The notes below the pieces were generated by a model. The model did no database searches and was not told where the DNA came from. It saw nothing but the letters and a program-made list of their open reading frames with translations. From the NCBI GenBank assembly GCA_004124385.1, contig SCKN01000002.1, forward strand, positions 124,001 to 188,000: a stretch of DNA of 64,000 nucleotides. The letters run 5' to 3'. Both the position numbers and the translations under genes were made by a program. The DNA is from Fidelibacterota bacterium (GTDB lineage: Bacteria > Fidelibacterota > Marinisomatia > Marinisomatales > TCS55). Shown piece after piece: positions 47,767 through 57,077 of this stretch. Numbering within the stretch: the stretch's first letter is position 1; every line of letters begins with the position of its first letter.

Positions 47767-48909
47767 ATGAAATTTGATACAAAAGTTGTCCAATCGGGAA
47801 TGACACCCGACCCCACCACAGGCGCTATTGTACCGCCCATTTACCAAACAGCCACCTACGTTCTGGAAGAAGTTGGGAAAGATAAAGGATTTGACTATAC
47901 CCGTTCGTCAAATCCCACGCGACAAGTGATGGAAGAAATATTAGCCGATCTCGATGGTGGAAAATTCGGTGTGGCTTTTGCCAGCGGAATGTCTGCCGTG
48001 GATAGTTGTATGAAACTGTTGAAAGCCGGCGATCATGTGATTTGCTCTGATGATGTTTATGGGGGTGTATCTCGGCATTTCAACCAGATACTTGTAAATT
48101 ATGATCTTCATTTCACTTATGTGGATTCATCTGATCCTGCTAATATAGAAAATGCAATCCAAGCAAATACAAAATTAATTTGGGTGGAAACACCCACGAA
48201 TCCGCTCTTGAAGATCACCGATCTGGAAGCTGTGGGTAAGATTGCAAAAAAACACAATATCTTGTTTGGGGTAGATTCCACCTTTGCAACACCGGTTTTT
48301 TTACGTCCATTGGAATTTGGCGCAGACTTGGTGATGCACAGCACGACTAAATATTTGAGCGGACATAACCAACTCATTGGCGGTGTTGTCATTACCAATC
48401 GGGAAGACCTGTTTGACTCATTAAAATTCGTTCAGAAAACCATTGGCGCAGTACCTGGCCCCTTCGATTGCTGGCTAACAATCATGGGAGTAAAAACTCT
48501 GGATTTGCGTATGAAAAAACACACGGAAAATGCACAAGCTGTTGCGGAATTCCTGGAAGCTCATCCTAAAGTTTCATCGGTTACTTATCCGGGATTATCA
48601 TCCCACCCATCCCATGAAATTGCAAAAAAACAAATGTCAGGATTCAGTGGCATGATTTCATTTGAATTAACGGGCGGTATCACAGCAGGAAAAACAGTCA
48701 TGAATTCAGTAAAACTTGCAAAATTAGCGGAAAGCCTGGGGGCTGTGGAAACCATGATCACCCACCCGGCCACCATGACCCATTCGGATGTTCCCAAAGA
48801 AGAACGGGAAGCCCGAGGACTCACCGATGGATTGGTGAGAATATCGGTGGGAATTGAAAACCCTGATGATATAATTGCAGATTTGAAGCAGGCGCTAAAT
48901 CAAGTATAA
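47767..48909 (+). CDS. metB: Cystathionine gamma-synthase/beta-lyase family PLP enzyme
   Basis: The 380-residue enzyme belongs to the Cys/Met metabolism PLP family. Motifs are PIYQTATYVLEEVG, YTRSSNPTRQVMEEILADLD, FASGMSAVDSCMKLL and the PLP lysine in VMHSTTKYLSGHNQLIGGVV. The position after the threonine genes suggests a role in methionine synthesis from phosphohomoserine or acyl-homoserine. Synthase versus lyase activity cannot be separated from sequence alone. AAGGAG lies before the ATG. Confidence 0.85.
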   Translation: MKFDTKVVQSGMTPDPTTGAIVPPIYQTATYVLEEVGKDKGFDYTRSSNPTRQVMEEILADLDGGKFGVAFASGMSAVDSCMKLLKAGDHVICSDDVYGGVSRHFNQILVNYDLHFTYVDSSDPANIENAIQANTKLIWVETPTNPLLKITDLEAVGKIAKKHNILFGVDSTFATPVFLRPLEFGADLVMHSTTKYLSGHNQLIGGVVITNREDLFDSLKFVQKTIGAVPGPFDCWLTIMGVKTLDLRMKKHTENAQAVAEFLEAHPKVSSVTYPGLSSHPSHEIAKKQMSGFSGMISFELTGGITAGKTVMNSVKLAKLAESLGAVETMITHPATMTHSDVPKEEREARGLTDGLVRISVGIENPDDIIADLKQALNQV

Positions 48910-48934
48910 GTAATTAAAGTTTGTAAATTCCATC

Positions 48935-49204
48935 ATGCATTCAAAAGAAAAAATTATCGAATTGCGGCAAATTATTGATTTCCTTGATGACCAAATGCTG
49001 GATTTATTGGTACAGCGATTTGCTGTATCTATAGAAATTGGAGAAATTAAAGCATCATCTGGCATCAATATTGGTGATCCTAATCGAGAACGGGAGATCA
49101 TAAACCGCCTTGCAAATAAGTTAGAAGGGAAACTGGATAGAGATGACATTGCTGCTATTTTTGGACCCATTTACCACATTTCAAAAAAATTGCAGAAAAC
49201 GTAA
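48935..49204 (+). CDS. aroQ: Chorismate mutase (AroQ class)
   Basis: The 89-residue all-helical protein converts chorismate to prephenate, the shared precursor of Phe and Tyr. AroQ features are the start EKIIELRQIIDFLDDQMLDL, the active-site LVQRFAVSIEIGEIK and PNREREIINRLANK. It is a stand-alone mutase, matching the separate pheA and tyrA downstream. It lies 25 bases after metB and upstream of the trp attenuator. Confidence 0.88.
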   Translation: MHSKEKIIELRQIIDFLDDQMLDLLVQRFAVSIEIGEIKASSGINIGDPNREREIINRLANKLEGKLDRDDIAAIFGPIYHISKKLQKT

Positions 49205-49211
49205 AATAAGG

Positions 49212-49241
49212 TTGGTTCTGGTTCTTTCCAGTCCTTAATAT
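49212..49241 (+). promoter_or_regulatory. Possible promoter of the aromatic operon
   Basis: TTGGTT (49212-49217) and TAATAT (49236-49241) are spaced by 18 bases just after aroQ. Transcription from here would start close to the leader ATG at 49250 or at 49259, leaving almost no 5' untranslated region, so an upstream promoter is equally possible. Confidence 0.3.
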
Positions 49242-49249
49242 CCTCAGTC

Positions 49250-49318
49250 ATGAATAACATGAATACAAAAATTTATTATAGCTGGTATTGGTTTTTTAGC
49301 CGCGAAGGGGTTTTGTAG
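49250..49318 (+). CDS. Putative aromatic amino acid leader peptide of the trp-phe-tyr operon (22 aa)
   Basis: A 22-codon frame from ATG at 49250 to TAG at 49316 contains the block YYSWYWFF (residues 9-16): two Trp, three Tyr and two Phe in eight residues. A second ATG at 49259 could also start it. The last codons GAA-GGG-GTT-TTG supply GGGGTTT (49307-49313), an exact complement of AAACCCC in the terminator's 5' arm. The operon downstream encodes enzymes for all three aromatic amino acids, matching the mixed composition. No clear ribosome-binding site is present. Confidence 0.72.
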   Translation: MNNMNTKIYYSWYWFFSREGVL

Positions 49319-49352
49319 TCCCAGGGAATACCTGTACATGCTGACTGCTCTT

Positions 49353-49381
49353 AAACCCCGAGATAATCGGGGTTTTTTTTT
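49353..49381 (+). terminator. Attenuator terminator before trpE
   Basis: AAACCCCGA and TCGGGGTTT form a perfect 9-bp stem with the five-base loop GATAA, followed by a run of T to 49381. It ends seven bases before the trpE ATG at 49389. The 5' arm is also complementary to the end of the leader ORF, the classic arrangement for attenuation. Confidence 0.85.
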
Positions 49382-49388
49382 GCTCAAA

Positions 49389-50870
49389 ATGGATAAAACA
49401 CAACTCACATTCGACGAATTTCAGGATCTTGCCAAGGGATGCGCAACCATACCTGTGTATAAACGCATCCTGGCAGATTTGCTTACACCGGTAGCGGCGT
49501 GGGTGCACCTTTCCAAAAAGGCGGAATATGCATTTTTACTGGAGTCTGTTGAAAAAGGGAATCAATATTCACGGTTTTCTTATGTGGGAATCAATCCACA
49601 GAAAATTCTTATGCATAAAGATGGACTATCCACTATCACCGAAAATGGGGAAACCAATAACGTAGATATGCCTTTTCTAGATATACTCCGAGAAATGCAA
49701 TCCCAATATAATATGGTGAAATTGCCGGGAATCCCTTCTTTCACAGGCGGGTTAGTTGGCTACCTTGGATATGAAACAATCGCCTGGGTGGAAGATATTC
49801 CCATTCATCATAGTTCTGTCTTGGATGTTCCTGATGCAATTTTTATGCTTTTTGAAGATATGATTGCATTTGACCATTTGAAGGGGTCGGCACTAGTCAT
49901 TTCCAATGTAAAGGTGAATCCTAATCAAGAGTTAAAGGAGCAGTTTGATAATGCTCACGCAAGAATTGATGTCATTGGTGAAATGCTTCACTCTGATGTG
50001 GATTATCAGACCCTGATCCGAGTGAAAAAAAGCCAAGTGTCTTCCAATTTTGATCAAGAATCCTTTGAATCTGCAGTCCTAAAAGCAAAAGAACACATAG
50101 TAGATGGAGATATCTTTCAGTTGGTATTGAGTCAGAGATTTGAACGCCAAACTTCCGTAGAACCCACGACTCTTTATCGTGCATTGCGAAATATCAATCC
50201 ATCTCCCTATATGTTTCATTTGAAAATAAAAGATTTTGATATTATTGGCGCATCTCCGGAGTTATTAGTCAAAGTAGAAGATGGTGTTGTCGAAATTCGT
50301 CCTATTGCAGGTACACGCCAACGGGGTAAAACGGAAGCAGAAGATCAAGCACTTGCACAAGATTTAATCAATGATGAAAAGGAATGCGCCGAGCATTTGA
50401 TGCTTTTGGATTTGGGGAGAAATGATGTAGGCCGTGTATCTGAATATGGTTCCGTAACTATTCCTGAAAATATGGTGATCGAAAATTATTCCCATGTGAT
50501 GCATATCGTTTCTGATGTGAAAGGAAAATTGGCGAAAAATAAAGATCCCTTTGATGCACTTATGAGCGGCTTTCCTGCAGGAACAGTTACGGGCGCACCT
50601 AAAATCAGAGCCATGGAAATAATTCATGAGCTTGAACCGAATCGCAGAGATATCTATTCTGGGGCTGTGGGATTCTTTGATTTTACAGGGAATGTGAATA
50701 CTTGCATAACGATTCGAACTATGATCATGAAAAATGGCACGGTACATTTTCAATCCGGCGCTGGCATTGTGCACGATTCTGATCCAACAAAAGAATTTGA
50801 GGAGACAGTGAATAAGGCAAAGGCCATCATGGCGGCTATTGATTTTGCAGAAAACGGGTTGGTTTCATGA
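49389..50870 (+). CDS. trpE: Anthranilate synthase component I
   Basis: The 493-residue enzyme converts chorismate to anthranilate with TrpG. The chorismate-binding domain has DGDIFQLVLSQRFE, IGASPELLVKVEDG, IRPIAGTRQRGKTEAED, LLDLGRNDVGRV and FPAGTVTGAPKIRAMEIIHE. I chose the ATG at 49389 (MDKTQLTFDEF). A longer frame from 49338 would translate through the terminator hairpin. It overlaps trpG by four bases. Confidence 0.95.
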   Translation: MDKTQLTFDEFQDLAKGCATIPVYKRILADLLTPVAAWVHLSKKAEYAFLLESVEKGNQYSRFSYVGINPQKILMHKDGLSTITENGETNNVDMPFLDILREMQSQYNMVKLPGIPSFTGGLVGYLGYETIAWVEDIPIHHSSVLDVPDAIFMLFEDMIAFDHLKGSALVISNVKVNPNQELKEQFDNAHARIDVIGEMLHSDVDYQTLIRVKKSQVSSNFDQESFESAVLKAKEHIVDGDIFQLVLSQRFERQTSVEPTTLYRALRNINPSPYMFHLKIKDFDIIGASPELLVKVEDGVVEIRPIAGTRQRGKTEAEDQALAQDLINDEKECAEHLMLLDLGRNDVGRVSEYGSVTIPENMVIENYSHVMHIVSDVKGKLAKNKDPFDALMSGFPAGTVTGAPKIRAMEIIHELEPNRRDIYSGAVGFFDFTGNVNTCITIRTMIMKNGTVHFQSGAGIVHDSDPTKEFEETVNKAKAIMAAIDFAENGLVS

Positions 50871-51436
50871 TCCTTGTTATCGACAATTACGATTCATTCA
50901 CCTTCAATCTTGTGCAATACATTGGGGAAATTAATCCTGATGTTAAAGTCGTGCGGAATGACCAGTTTGAACTGGATAATATTGAAAAATGGAACCCATC
51001 TCATATTGTGATTTCTCCAGGACCGGGACGACCCGAAAATGCAGGAAATTTGATTGAAGTGATACAAAAATATGGGGCATCCATTCCAATTTTGGGTGTT
51101 TGTCTCGGGCATCAAGCCATTACCGTGGCTTATGGTGGGAATGTGGTTCATTCATCAGAAATTGTCCATGGGAAAACCGCCACCATTCAGCATAACGGAT
51201 TGACTTTATTTAATGGGTTAGATCGCTCTTTCACAGCAACTCGATATCACTCTTTGGTTGCAGAGCGCGCCAGTTTACCCGAAGAATTAAAAATAACCGC
51301 CGAATTAGATAATGGACTCATTATGGGAATCGAACATGAAATTCATCCGGTATATGGAGTACAATTCCACCCTGAATCCATCGCAACAGAAAATGGAATG
51401 CAAATAATTCAAAACTTTTTAGAGATTAAATCATGA
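50867..51436 (+). CDS. trpG: Anthranilate synthase component II (glutamine amidotransferase)
   Basis: The 189-residue class I amidotransferase supplies ammonia to TrpE. The catalytic Cys is in LGVCLGHQAI, the oxyanion region in ISPGPGRPENAG, and the His/Glu pair in YGVQFHPESIATENG. The start LVIDNYDSFTFNLVQYIGE is canonical. It overlaps both neighbours by four bases. Confidence 0.95.
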   Translation: MILVIDNYDSFTFNLVQYIGEINPDVKVVRNDQFELDNIEKWNPSHIVISPGPGRPENAGNLIEVIQKYGASIPILGVCLGHQAITVAYGGNVVHSSEIVHGKTATIQHNGLTLFNGLDRSFTATRYHSLVAERASLPEELKITAELDNGLIMGIEHEIHPVYGVQFHPESIATENGMQIIQNFLEIKS

Positions 51437-52428
51437 AAAACATTTTAGAACAATTACTTGATCGCCAAAATCTCACGCGTGACGAAGCATTCAATGTCAT
51501 GCTCTCAATCATGTCCGGTGCATATGACGATACACAGATTGCAGGATTCCTTATGGCGCTTCGTGCAAAAGGTGAAACGGTGGATGAGATTACGGGCTTC
51601 GCCCAAGCCATGCGGAAAAAGATGGTAACAGTTTCCTTGGATTCGCCTGCCATCGATATGTGCGGAACCGGCGGCGATGCACTTGGCACATTCAATATAT
51701 CTACTGCTGCAACTTTTGTTGTTGCCGGTTCGGGCGTACATGTGGCAAAGCACGGAAATCGATCCATGACATCCAAATCCGGGTCTGCCGATGTGCTACA
51801 AGCTTTAGGAATTTCCATTGAGAAATCGGTAGAAGAGTCCGTGGGAGATATTGAAGAAATTTGTTTGGGTTTCATGTTTGCTCCTGCATATCACCCTGCC
51901 ATGAAATACGCTATCGGCGCTCGGAAAGCATTGGCTACCCGAACCGTGTTTAACATTTTAGGACCGCTTTGTAACCCCGCAGAAGTCAAGGCCCAAGCTA
52001 TGGGAATTTTTCATCCGGACTTAACAGAAATTCAAGCCAATGTTTTAAAAGCATTAGGCTCCACTGATGTAATGGTTTTTCATGGCCGAGATGGATTAGA
52101 TGAAATTTCTACCACCACCACAACCAAGATTAGTCAAATGCAAAATGGAAATGATGTGAATACGTTTGAATTTGATTCATCCGAATTGGGATTGAGTCGC
52201 GTTTCATTGAATGGTCTTCAAGGAGGCGAACCAAAAGAAAATGCTGACATAATAAAATCCATTCTGAAGGGTGAAAAAGGACCAAAGCGGGATATTGTTT
52301 TACTCAATGCCGCTGCTGGCATAGTGGTCGGCGGAAAAGCACAAAACCTAAAAGAAGGATTGTTGAAAGCGTACGAATCTGTGGATTCAGGCGCGGCACT
52401 CAATATATTAACTCAATTGGCTGAATGA
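51433..52428 (+). CDS. trpD: Anthranilate phosphoribosyltransferase
   Basis: The 331-residue enzyme transfers phosphoribose to anthranilate. PRPP-binding motifs are DMCGTGGDALGTFNISTAA and VAKHGNRSMTSKSGSADVLQ. Others are FMFAPAYHPAMKYA and RTVFNILGPLCNPA. It is a stand-alone enzyme, not fused to trpG, and overlaps trpC by four bases. Confidence 0.95.
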   Translation: MKNILEQLLDRQNLTRDEAFNVMLSIMSGAYDDTQIAGFLMALRAKGETVDEITGFAQAMRKKMVTVSLDSPAIDMCGTGGDALGTFNISTAATFVVAGSGVHVAKHGNRSMTSKSGSADVLQALGISIEKSVEESVGDIEEICLGFMFAPAYHPAMKYAIGARKALATRTVFNILGPLCNPAEVKAQAMGIFHPDLTEIQANVLKALGSTDVMVFHGRDGLDEISTTTTTKISQMQNGNDVNTFEFDSSELGLSRVSLNGLQGGEPKENADIIKSILKGEKGPKRDIVLLNAAAGIVVGGKAQNLKEGLLKAYESVDSGAALNILTQLAE

Positions 52429-53186
52429 ATATTTTAGATCAAATATTAGATTTAAAACGTCAAGAAGTTGACCAAATTCAAGATACAGAATTTGGGGATT
52501 TAGTGGGACAAATACGCAGTCTAAAAGAAGCTCTTTCGTCTCCCGGAATTTCTATCATTGCAGAAATTAAAATGAAATCCCCTAGCGAAGGTGAAATTCT
52601 GCCCAACGCCGATCCTGTTCAAATCGCAAAAGAGTATGAATCAGCTGGTGCTGCAGCTATTTCTGTATTGACGGATCAATCATTTTTTGGTGGCAGTTTG
52701 GATATATTGAAATCAGTTCGCGATGCGGTTTCAATTCCGGTTATTCGTAAAGATTTTATTATTGATGAAAAACAAATACCGGAAACAGTTCATTATCATG
52801 GGGATGCATTTTTGCTCATCGCGGATGCGCTGGATCAAGATACATTACAACAATTAATGAATGATGGAAAAAAGGCGGGATTGGAATTTCTTGTGGAATA
52901 TCACGATGAAAAACATGCTGAATTTATTTTTGTATTAAATCCGGAAATTGTGGGTATTAATTGTCGAAATCTCAAAACCATGACAACAGATATTTCCTAT
53001 TTTAAAAAAATGTTTCAATCACTGCCTTCAACTTCTATCAAAGTTGCTGAAAGCGGGATTTACACACCTAAAGATTTAAAAACTGTTTCTGATTTGGGTT
53101 ATGATGCAGCGCTCATTGGCACATCACTTATGAAGACTCGCAATCCGGGGAAAGCATTAGAAGCATTGCTTGGGGCAACATCATGA
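52425..53186 (+). CDS. trpC: Indole-3-glycerol-phosphate synthase
   Basis: The 253-residue TIM-barrel enzyme closes the indole ring. Motifs are IIAEIKMKSPSEGEI (first catalytic lysine), AISVLTDQSFFGGSLD, VIRKDFIIDEKQI, DAFLLIADAL, GINCRNLKTM and VAESGIYTPKDL. It is not fused to trpF, which overlaps its end by four bases. Confidence 0.94.
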   Translation: MNILDQILDLKRQEVDQIQDTEFGDLVGQIRSLKEALSSPGISIIAEIKMKSPSEGEILPNADPVQIAKEYESAGAAAISVLTDQSFFGGSLDILKSVRDAVSIPVIRKDFIIDEKQIPETVHYHGDAFLLIADALDQDTLQQLMNDGKKAGLEFLVEYHDEKHAEFIFVLNPEIVGINCRNLKTMTTDISYFKKMFQSLPSTSIKVAESGIYTPKDLKTVSDLGYDAALIGTSLMKTRNPGKALEALLGATS

Positions 53187-53815
53187 TTCCAACCAAAATC
53201 TGTGGAATTACCAATTTGAAAGATGCAAAAGTATCAGTAGAAAATGGTGCATCTGCACTTGGATTTATTTTTTATGAAAAAAGCCCCCGTGCTATTTCTA
53301 TCGAAAAAGCCAAATCTATTTCTGAACAATTATCTGAATCAGTTTCTCGAGTTGGTGTATTTGTGAATCATGAAAAAGAATTTATTGATGAAGCTATTGC
53401 AGAAATTCCATTGGGCATGATTCAACTTCATGGCGATGAATCGCCTAACTTTTGTAATCAATTTGACTTGCCCGTTTTGAAAGCATTACGCATTAAAAAT
53501 AAAGAAAGTTTATCAGCCATGAATGATTATAATGTGGCTGGGTTTCTGTTGGACACCTTTTCAAATAATCAATATGGCGGAACGGGAGAAACATTTGATT
53601 GGTCAATATTGAATGGAAAATCAGAAAACCCCTTTATTCTTTCCGGTGGGCTCAACCCTAATAATATTTTGGATGCGATTGATTCTGTAAATCCTGTCGC
53701 AGTGGATGTAAATAGTGGTGTGGAATCATCTCCTGGAATAAAAGACCTCGAAAAAATTAAATCACTCTTTAAAAATCTCAAGAACATTAAATCAACGGGA
53801 TTCCATTTTGGATAA
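53183..53815 (+). CDS. trpF: Phosphoribosylanthranilate isomerase
   Basis: The 210-residue TIM barrel isomerises phosphoribosylanthranilate. The catalytic Cys lies in [20 protein letters not shown]. Other motifs are [36 protein letters not shown], and the C-terminal [14 protein letters not shown] with [15 protein letters not shown]. The catalytic Asp is in [20 protein letters not shown]. Confidence 0.93.
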   Translation: MIPTKICGITNLKDAKVSVENGASALGFIFYEKSPRAISIEKAKSISEQLSESVSRVGVFVNHEKEFIDEAIAEIPLGMIQLHGDESPNFCNQFDLPVLKALRIKNKESLSAMNDYNVAGFLLDTFSNNQYGGTGETFDWSILNGKSENPFILSGGLNPNNILDAIDSVNPVAVDVNSGVESSPGIKDLEKIKSLFKNLKNIKSTGFHFG

Positions 53816-55016
53816 TAAATTTAAAGATTACAACTTACCTGATGAGCGGGGACATTTTGAAAAATTCGGTGGAAAATTCGTGCCTGAATCGCTTATTCCC
53901 GCTTTGGATGAACTGGAGCAGTATTATGCAGAAGCAAAACTCGATGAATCATTTCAGGATGAATTAAATGGCCTACTGAAGCATTATTCCGGACGAGAAA
54001 CAGCTCTTTATTTTGCTTTACAAATATCGGAAGAATTGGGCTTCAAGGTCTGGCTCAAACGGGAAGATTTGAATCACACCGGTGCTCATAAAATCAACAA
54101 TGCCTTGGGTCAAATTTTGTTAGCAAGACGCATGGGGAAAAAGCGAATTATTGCTGAAACAGGTGCGGGACAGCATGGCGTGGCCACAGCAACTGTCGCC
54201 GCTTTGTTTGGGCTAGAATGTATCGTTTACATGGGTAAAGAAGACATTCGCCGTCAAAAGTTAAATGTATTTCGAATGAATTTGTTGGGTGCTGAAGTTC
54301 GCCCTGTTTCATCTGGAAGTATGACTTTGAAAGATGCTACTAATGAAGCGATTCGCGATTGGGTTACGAATGTGGAATCTACATATTATCTTATTGGTTC
54401 CACGGTTGGTCCACATCCTTATCCTATGTTGGTACGGGATTTTCAATCGGTAATTGGCAAGGAAGCAAAAGCGCAATTCGCAAATCAATCCGGACAAAAC
54501 TTACCCGATCGATTGGTGGCATGTGTCGGCGGCGGCTCCAATGCCATGGGTTTATTTTATCCCTTTATTAAGGATGATGTGAAAATTGTGGGCGTAGAAG
54601 CAGCTGGAAAAGGATTGGAAAGTGGTGAACATGCAGCCACATTAACCAAAGGTGATTTTGGCGTTTTGCATGGGGCGGCATCAACTCTTCTCCAGAATGA
54701 CGATGGGCAAATTACGCTCCCCCATTCTATTTCGGCAGGACTGGATTATCCGGGGATTGGACCGGAGCACAGCTATCTTAACGAATCTGGACGGGTGCAA
54801 TATTTTTCTGCCACGGACACAGAAGCGCTGGATGCATTCCAATGGCTTTCGAAAAAAGAAGGTATTTTACCTGCCCTTGAAACAGCTCATGCGTTGGCGT
54901 ATTTACGACAGAAAAATAATGGAATTGAATCAGGAGAAAATATTATTGTATGTCTTTCGGGAAGGGGCGACAAGGATGTCCACACCGTGGCAGAAGCATT
55001 GGGGATTGACTTATGA
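53808..55016 (+). CDS. trpB: Tryptophan synthase beta subunit
   Basis: The 402-residue PLP enzyme joins indole and serine. The PLP lysine is in [20 protein letters not shown], and the catalytic [15 protein letters not shown] and [15 protein letters not shown] are present. The start is TTG at 53808, eight bases inside trpF, in keeping with the coupled arrangement. Length and motifs indicate the standard TrpB1 type. Confidence 0.95.
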   Translation: MDNKFKDYNLPDERGHFEKFGGKFVPESLIPALDELEQYYAEAKLDESFQDELNGLLKHYSGRETALYFALQISEELGFKVWLKREDLNHTGAHKINNALGQILLARRMGKKRIIAETGAGQHGVATATVAALFGLECIVYMGKEDIRRQKLNVFRMNLLGAEVRPVSSGSMTLKDATNEAIRDWVTNVESTYYLIGSTVGPHPYPMLVRDFQSVIGKEAKAQFANQSGQNLPDRLVACVGGGSNAMGLFYPFIKDDVKIVGVEAAGKGLESGEHAATLTKGDFGVLHGAASTLLQNDDGQITLPHSISAGLDYPGIGPEHSYLNESGRVQYFSATDTEALDAFQWLSKKEGILPALETAHALAYLRQKNNGIESGENIIVCLSGRGDKDVHTVAEALGIDL

Positions 55017-55783
55017 ACCGCATCGAAAAATTATTCAAAGAACCCAAAGAAAAGCTTATTCCATTTTTGACAGCTGGTTATCCAGCCTTGGATTCCACTG
55101 TAGATTTAGTTTGTGCAGCTGCAGATGCGGGAGCAGATATGATTGAAATTGGTATCCCATTTTCTGATCCACAAGCGGATGGGCCCGTGATCCAAGCTTC
55201 AAGCCAACAAGCATTGGATAATGGTATGACACTGAAAATAATTTTTGAACAAGTCGTTAAAATTCGGAAGCAAACAGATGTCCCCATTGCACTCATGGGA
55301 TACTATAATCCCATCCTTAAAATGGGTCATGAAACATTTCTGAACCATTGTGTATCTTCCGGGGTTGATGGACTTATTTTACCCGATTTACCTTTAGAAG
55401 AAGCGGTGCCATTTTGTGAATCAGCAAAAGCAAAAGGTATTGCGCCTATTTTATTGGTGGCACCCAATACGCCCAATGAGCGCATCAAAAAAATATCAAA
55501 ATTGGCCGGTGATTTGATTTATGCTGTTAGCATTTTAGGTATTACCGGAAATGATTTGGCATCGAAAGATGCATTGGGAAAATATCTAAATCGTGTTCAA
55601 AAAAATAGTGTAACCCCATTTGTAGTGGGTTTCGGAATCAGCTCACGAGAAGATGTGATTTGGTTCAATAAACATTCAGATGGGGCTGTTGTGGGATCGG
55701 CCATTATTAAGAATATAGATGGGAGTTCGAATCCAGTGGAAACAACAAAAAGCTTAATTCAAGAATTGAAAGGAACAAAATAA
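55013..55783 (+). CDS. trpA: Tryptophan synthase alpha subunit
   Basis: The 256-residue TIM barrel cleaves indole-glycerol phosphate. Motifs are [12 protein letters not shown], the catalytic Glu in [19 protein letters not shown], and [12 protein letters not shown] with the catalytic Asp in [10 protein letters not shown]. The phosphate loop is [11 protein letters not shown]. It overlaps trpB by four bases and shares a base with pheA (TAATG). Confidence 0.95.
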   Translation: MNRIEKLFKEPKEKLIPFLTAGYPALDSTVDLVCAAADAGADMIEIGIPFSDPQADGPVIQASSQQALDNGMTLKIIFEQVVKIRKQTDVPIALMGYYNPILKMGHETFLNHCVSSGVDGLILPDLPLEEAVPFCESAKAKGIAPILLVAPNTPNERIKKISKLAGDLIYAVSILGITGNDLASKDALGKYLNRVQKNSVTPFVVGFGISSREDVIWFNKHSDGAVVGSAIIKNIDGSSNPVETTKSLIQELKGTK

Positions 55784-56352
55784 TGACAATAGGAATCCAA
55801 GGCGGAAAAGGGAGTTTTTCCGAACAGGCCGCTCACGAATTTGCCAATAACCATGGACTTGAAGGAGTGGAAATCGTGTATCAAATTTCATCGGAACACG
55901 TTTTAGCTGGCGTTGAAAATAGCGAAACGGAATACGGCATCTTTGCCATGGAGAATGCTCAAGGGGGTGTAGTAATTGAAAGTGTGGAAGCGCTGGCAAA
56001 ATACCGATGTGAGATCATTGAAATGTTTCATATCCCTATTACCCAAAATTTATTGGGATTAGCTGGAACACATGTGGGTGATGTAACTGAAATCCATTCT
56101 CATCAGCAAGCGCTTCGCCAATGTAAGGATTATTTGAGTGAACATTTTTGGACTCGGCCATTGGTTGAAGAAGACGATACGGCGGAAGCGGCTCGAAGAT
56201 TATCTGAAGGTAAACTTCCACCCACCGCCGGTGTAATCGCCAATAAAGCATGTGCCGATTTATATGGATTAGAAATTCTTCAGGAAAGCATTCACGATTT
56301 AAAACATAATCTTACTTTGTTTTTGGGAATAAAAAAATTGGGGGACGCGTGA
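55783..56352 (+). CDS. pheA: Prephenate dehydratase-like protein lacking an ACT domain
   Basis: The 189-residue protein matches only the catalytic part of prephenate dehydratase, which makes phenylpyruvate: IGIQGGKGSFSEQAAHEF, YGIFAMENAQGGVV and AGVIANKACADLYGLEIL. The regulatory ACT domain (about 90 residues in usual PheA) is missing. The TRF catalytic motif reads NLTLFLGI, so the Thr and Phe remain but Arg is Leu. ENS is changed to ENA. It may prefer arogenate or have altered control. The adjacent tyrA starts within its stop. Confidence 0.78.
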   Translation: MTIGIQGGKGSFSEQAAHEFANNHGLEGVEIVYQISSEHVLAGVENSETEYGIFAMENAQGGVVIESVEALAKYRCEIIEMFHIPITQNLLGLAGTHVGDVTEIHSHQQALRQCKDYLSEHFWTRPLVEEDDTAEAARRLSEGKLPPTAGVIANKACADLYGLEILQESIHDLKHNLTLFLGIKKLGDA

Positions 56353-57077
56353 ACAGTATCGGCATTATTGGATTTGGCCGATTCGGAAAAGTGTTGGCCA
56401 ATATTCTTCAAAAAGGGTTTTCCATCAAAGCTTATGACCCAAAACAATCATCCCCTTTTTCTGGTGTTGAATTTGTATCATTAGATGAATTATTAAAAGA
56501 AAAAACAATCTTTGTTGCTGTCCCAATTCGTCATTTCGAATCAGTCATTTCAGACATATCGTCTCGAATATCAGACGGAACAACCATTATTGATGTTTGT
56601 TCTGTAAAGAAACATCCTGTAGAAATGATGGGAAAATCCCTTCCCGAAAATGTGGGTATTATTGCAACCCATCCCATGTTTGGGCCCGATTCATTTATGT
56701 CGAATAATCGCCTGAAAATGATGATGAATAATACGAGAGATTCCCATAATCAATTTAAATTCTGGAAAGGATATTTCATGGATCAGGGTATTCAAATACT
56801 TGAAATGACTCCCGACGAGCACGATCGTATGGCAGCACAAACCCAAGGTGTAACCCATTTTCTCGGACGAATGCTTAAAGAGTTTGGCATAAAAAAGACA
56901 TCTATTGATACACAAGGATTTCGAGATCTTTTAGACTTGGTTGACCAGACGTGTAATGATACTTGGGAGCTTTACACCGATTTACAATTATACAACCCCT
57001 ATACAAAAGACATAATCAAAAATTTGAAAAAATCAACAGACACATTGGATAATCGCTTAAAGGAATTGCAATCATGA
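56349..57077 (+). CDS. tyrA: Short prephenate/arogenate dehydrogenase
   Basis: The 242-residue protein has the NAD(P) motif [20 protein letters not shown] and TyrA signatures [25 protein letters not shown] and [18 protein letters not shown]. It oxidises prephenate or arogenate on the way to tyrosine. It is shorter than many TyrA proteins, without an ACT domain, and resembles the plant-type arogenate branch. The start is GTG at 56349, overlapping the pheA stop (GTGA). Confidence 0.85.
   Translation: MNSIGIIGFGRFGKVLANILQKGFSIKAYDPKQSSPFSGVEFVSLDELLKEKTIFVAVPIRHFESVISDISSRISDGTTIIDVCSVKKHPVEMMGKSLPENVGIIATHPMFGPDSFMSNNRLKMMMNNTRDSHNQFKFWKGYFMDQGIQILEMTPDEHDRMAAQTQGVTHFLGRMLKEFGIKKTSIDTQGFRDLLDLVDQTCNDTWELYTDLQLYNPYTKDIIKNLKKSTDTLDNRLKELQS

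Noticed and set aside
49338-49388. Longer N-terminus of TrpE beginning at 49338
   Set aside because: The extra 17 codons run through the attenuator hairpin and T-run; normal TrpE similarity starts at the ATG at 49389.
54652-55146. Plus-strand 164-codon ORF spanning the trpB-trpA junction
   Set aside because: It is an alternative frame of two clear genes, with no recognisable family.
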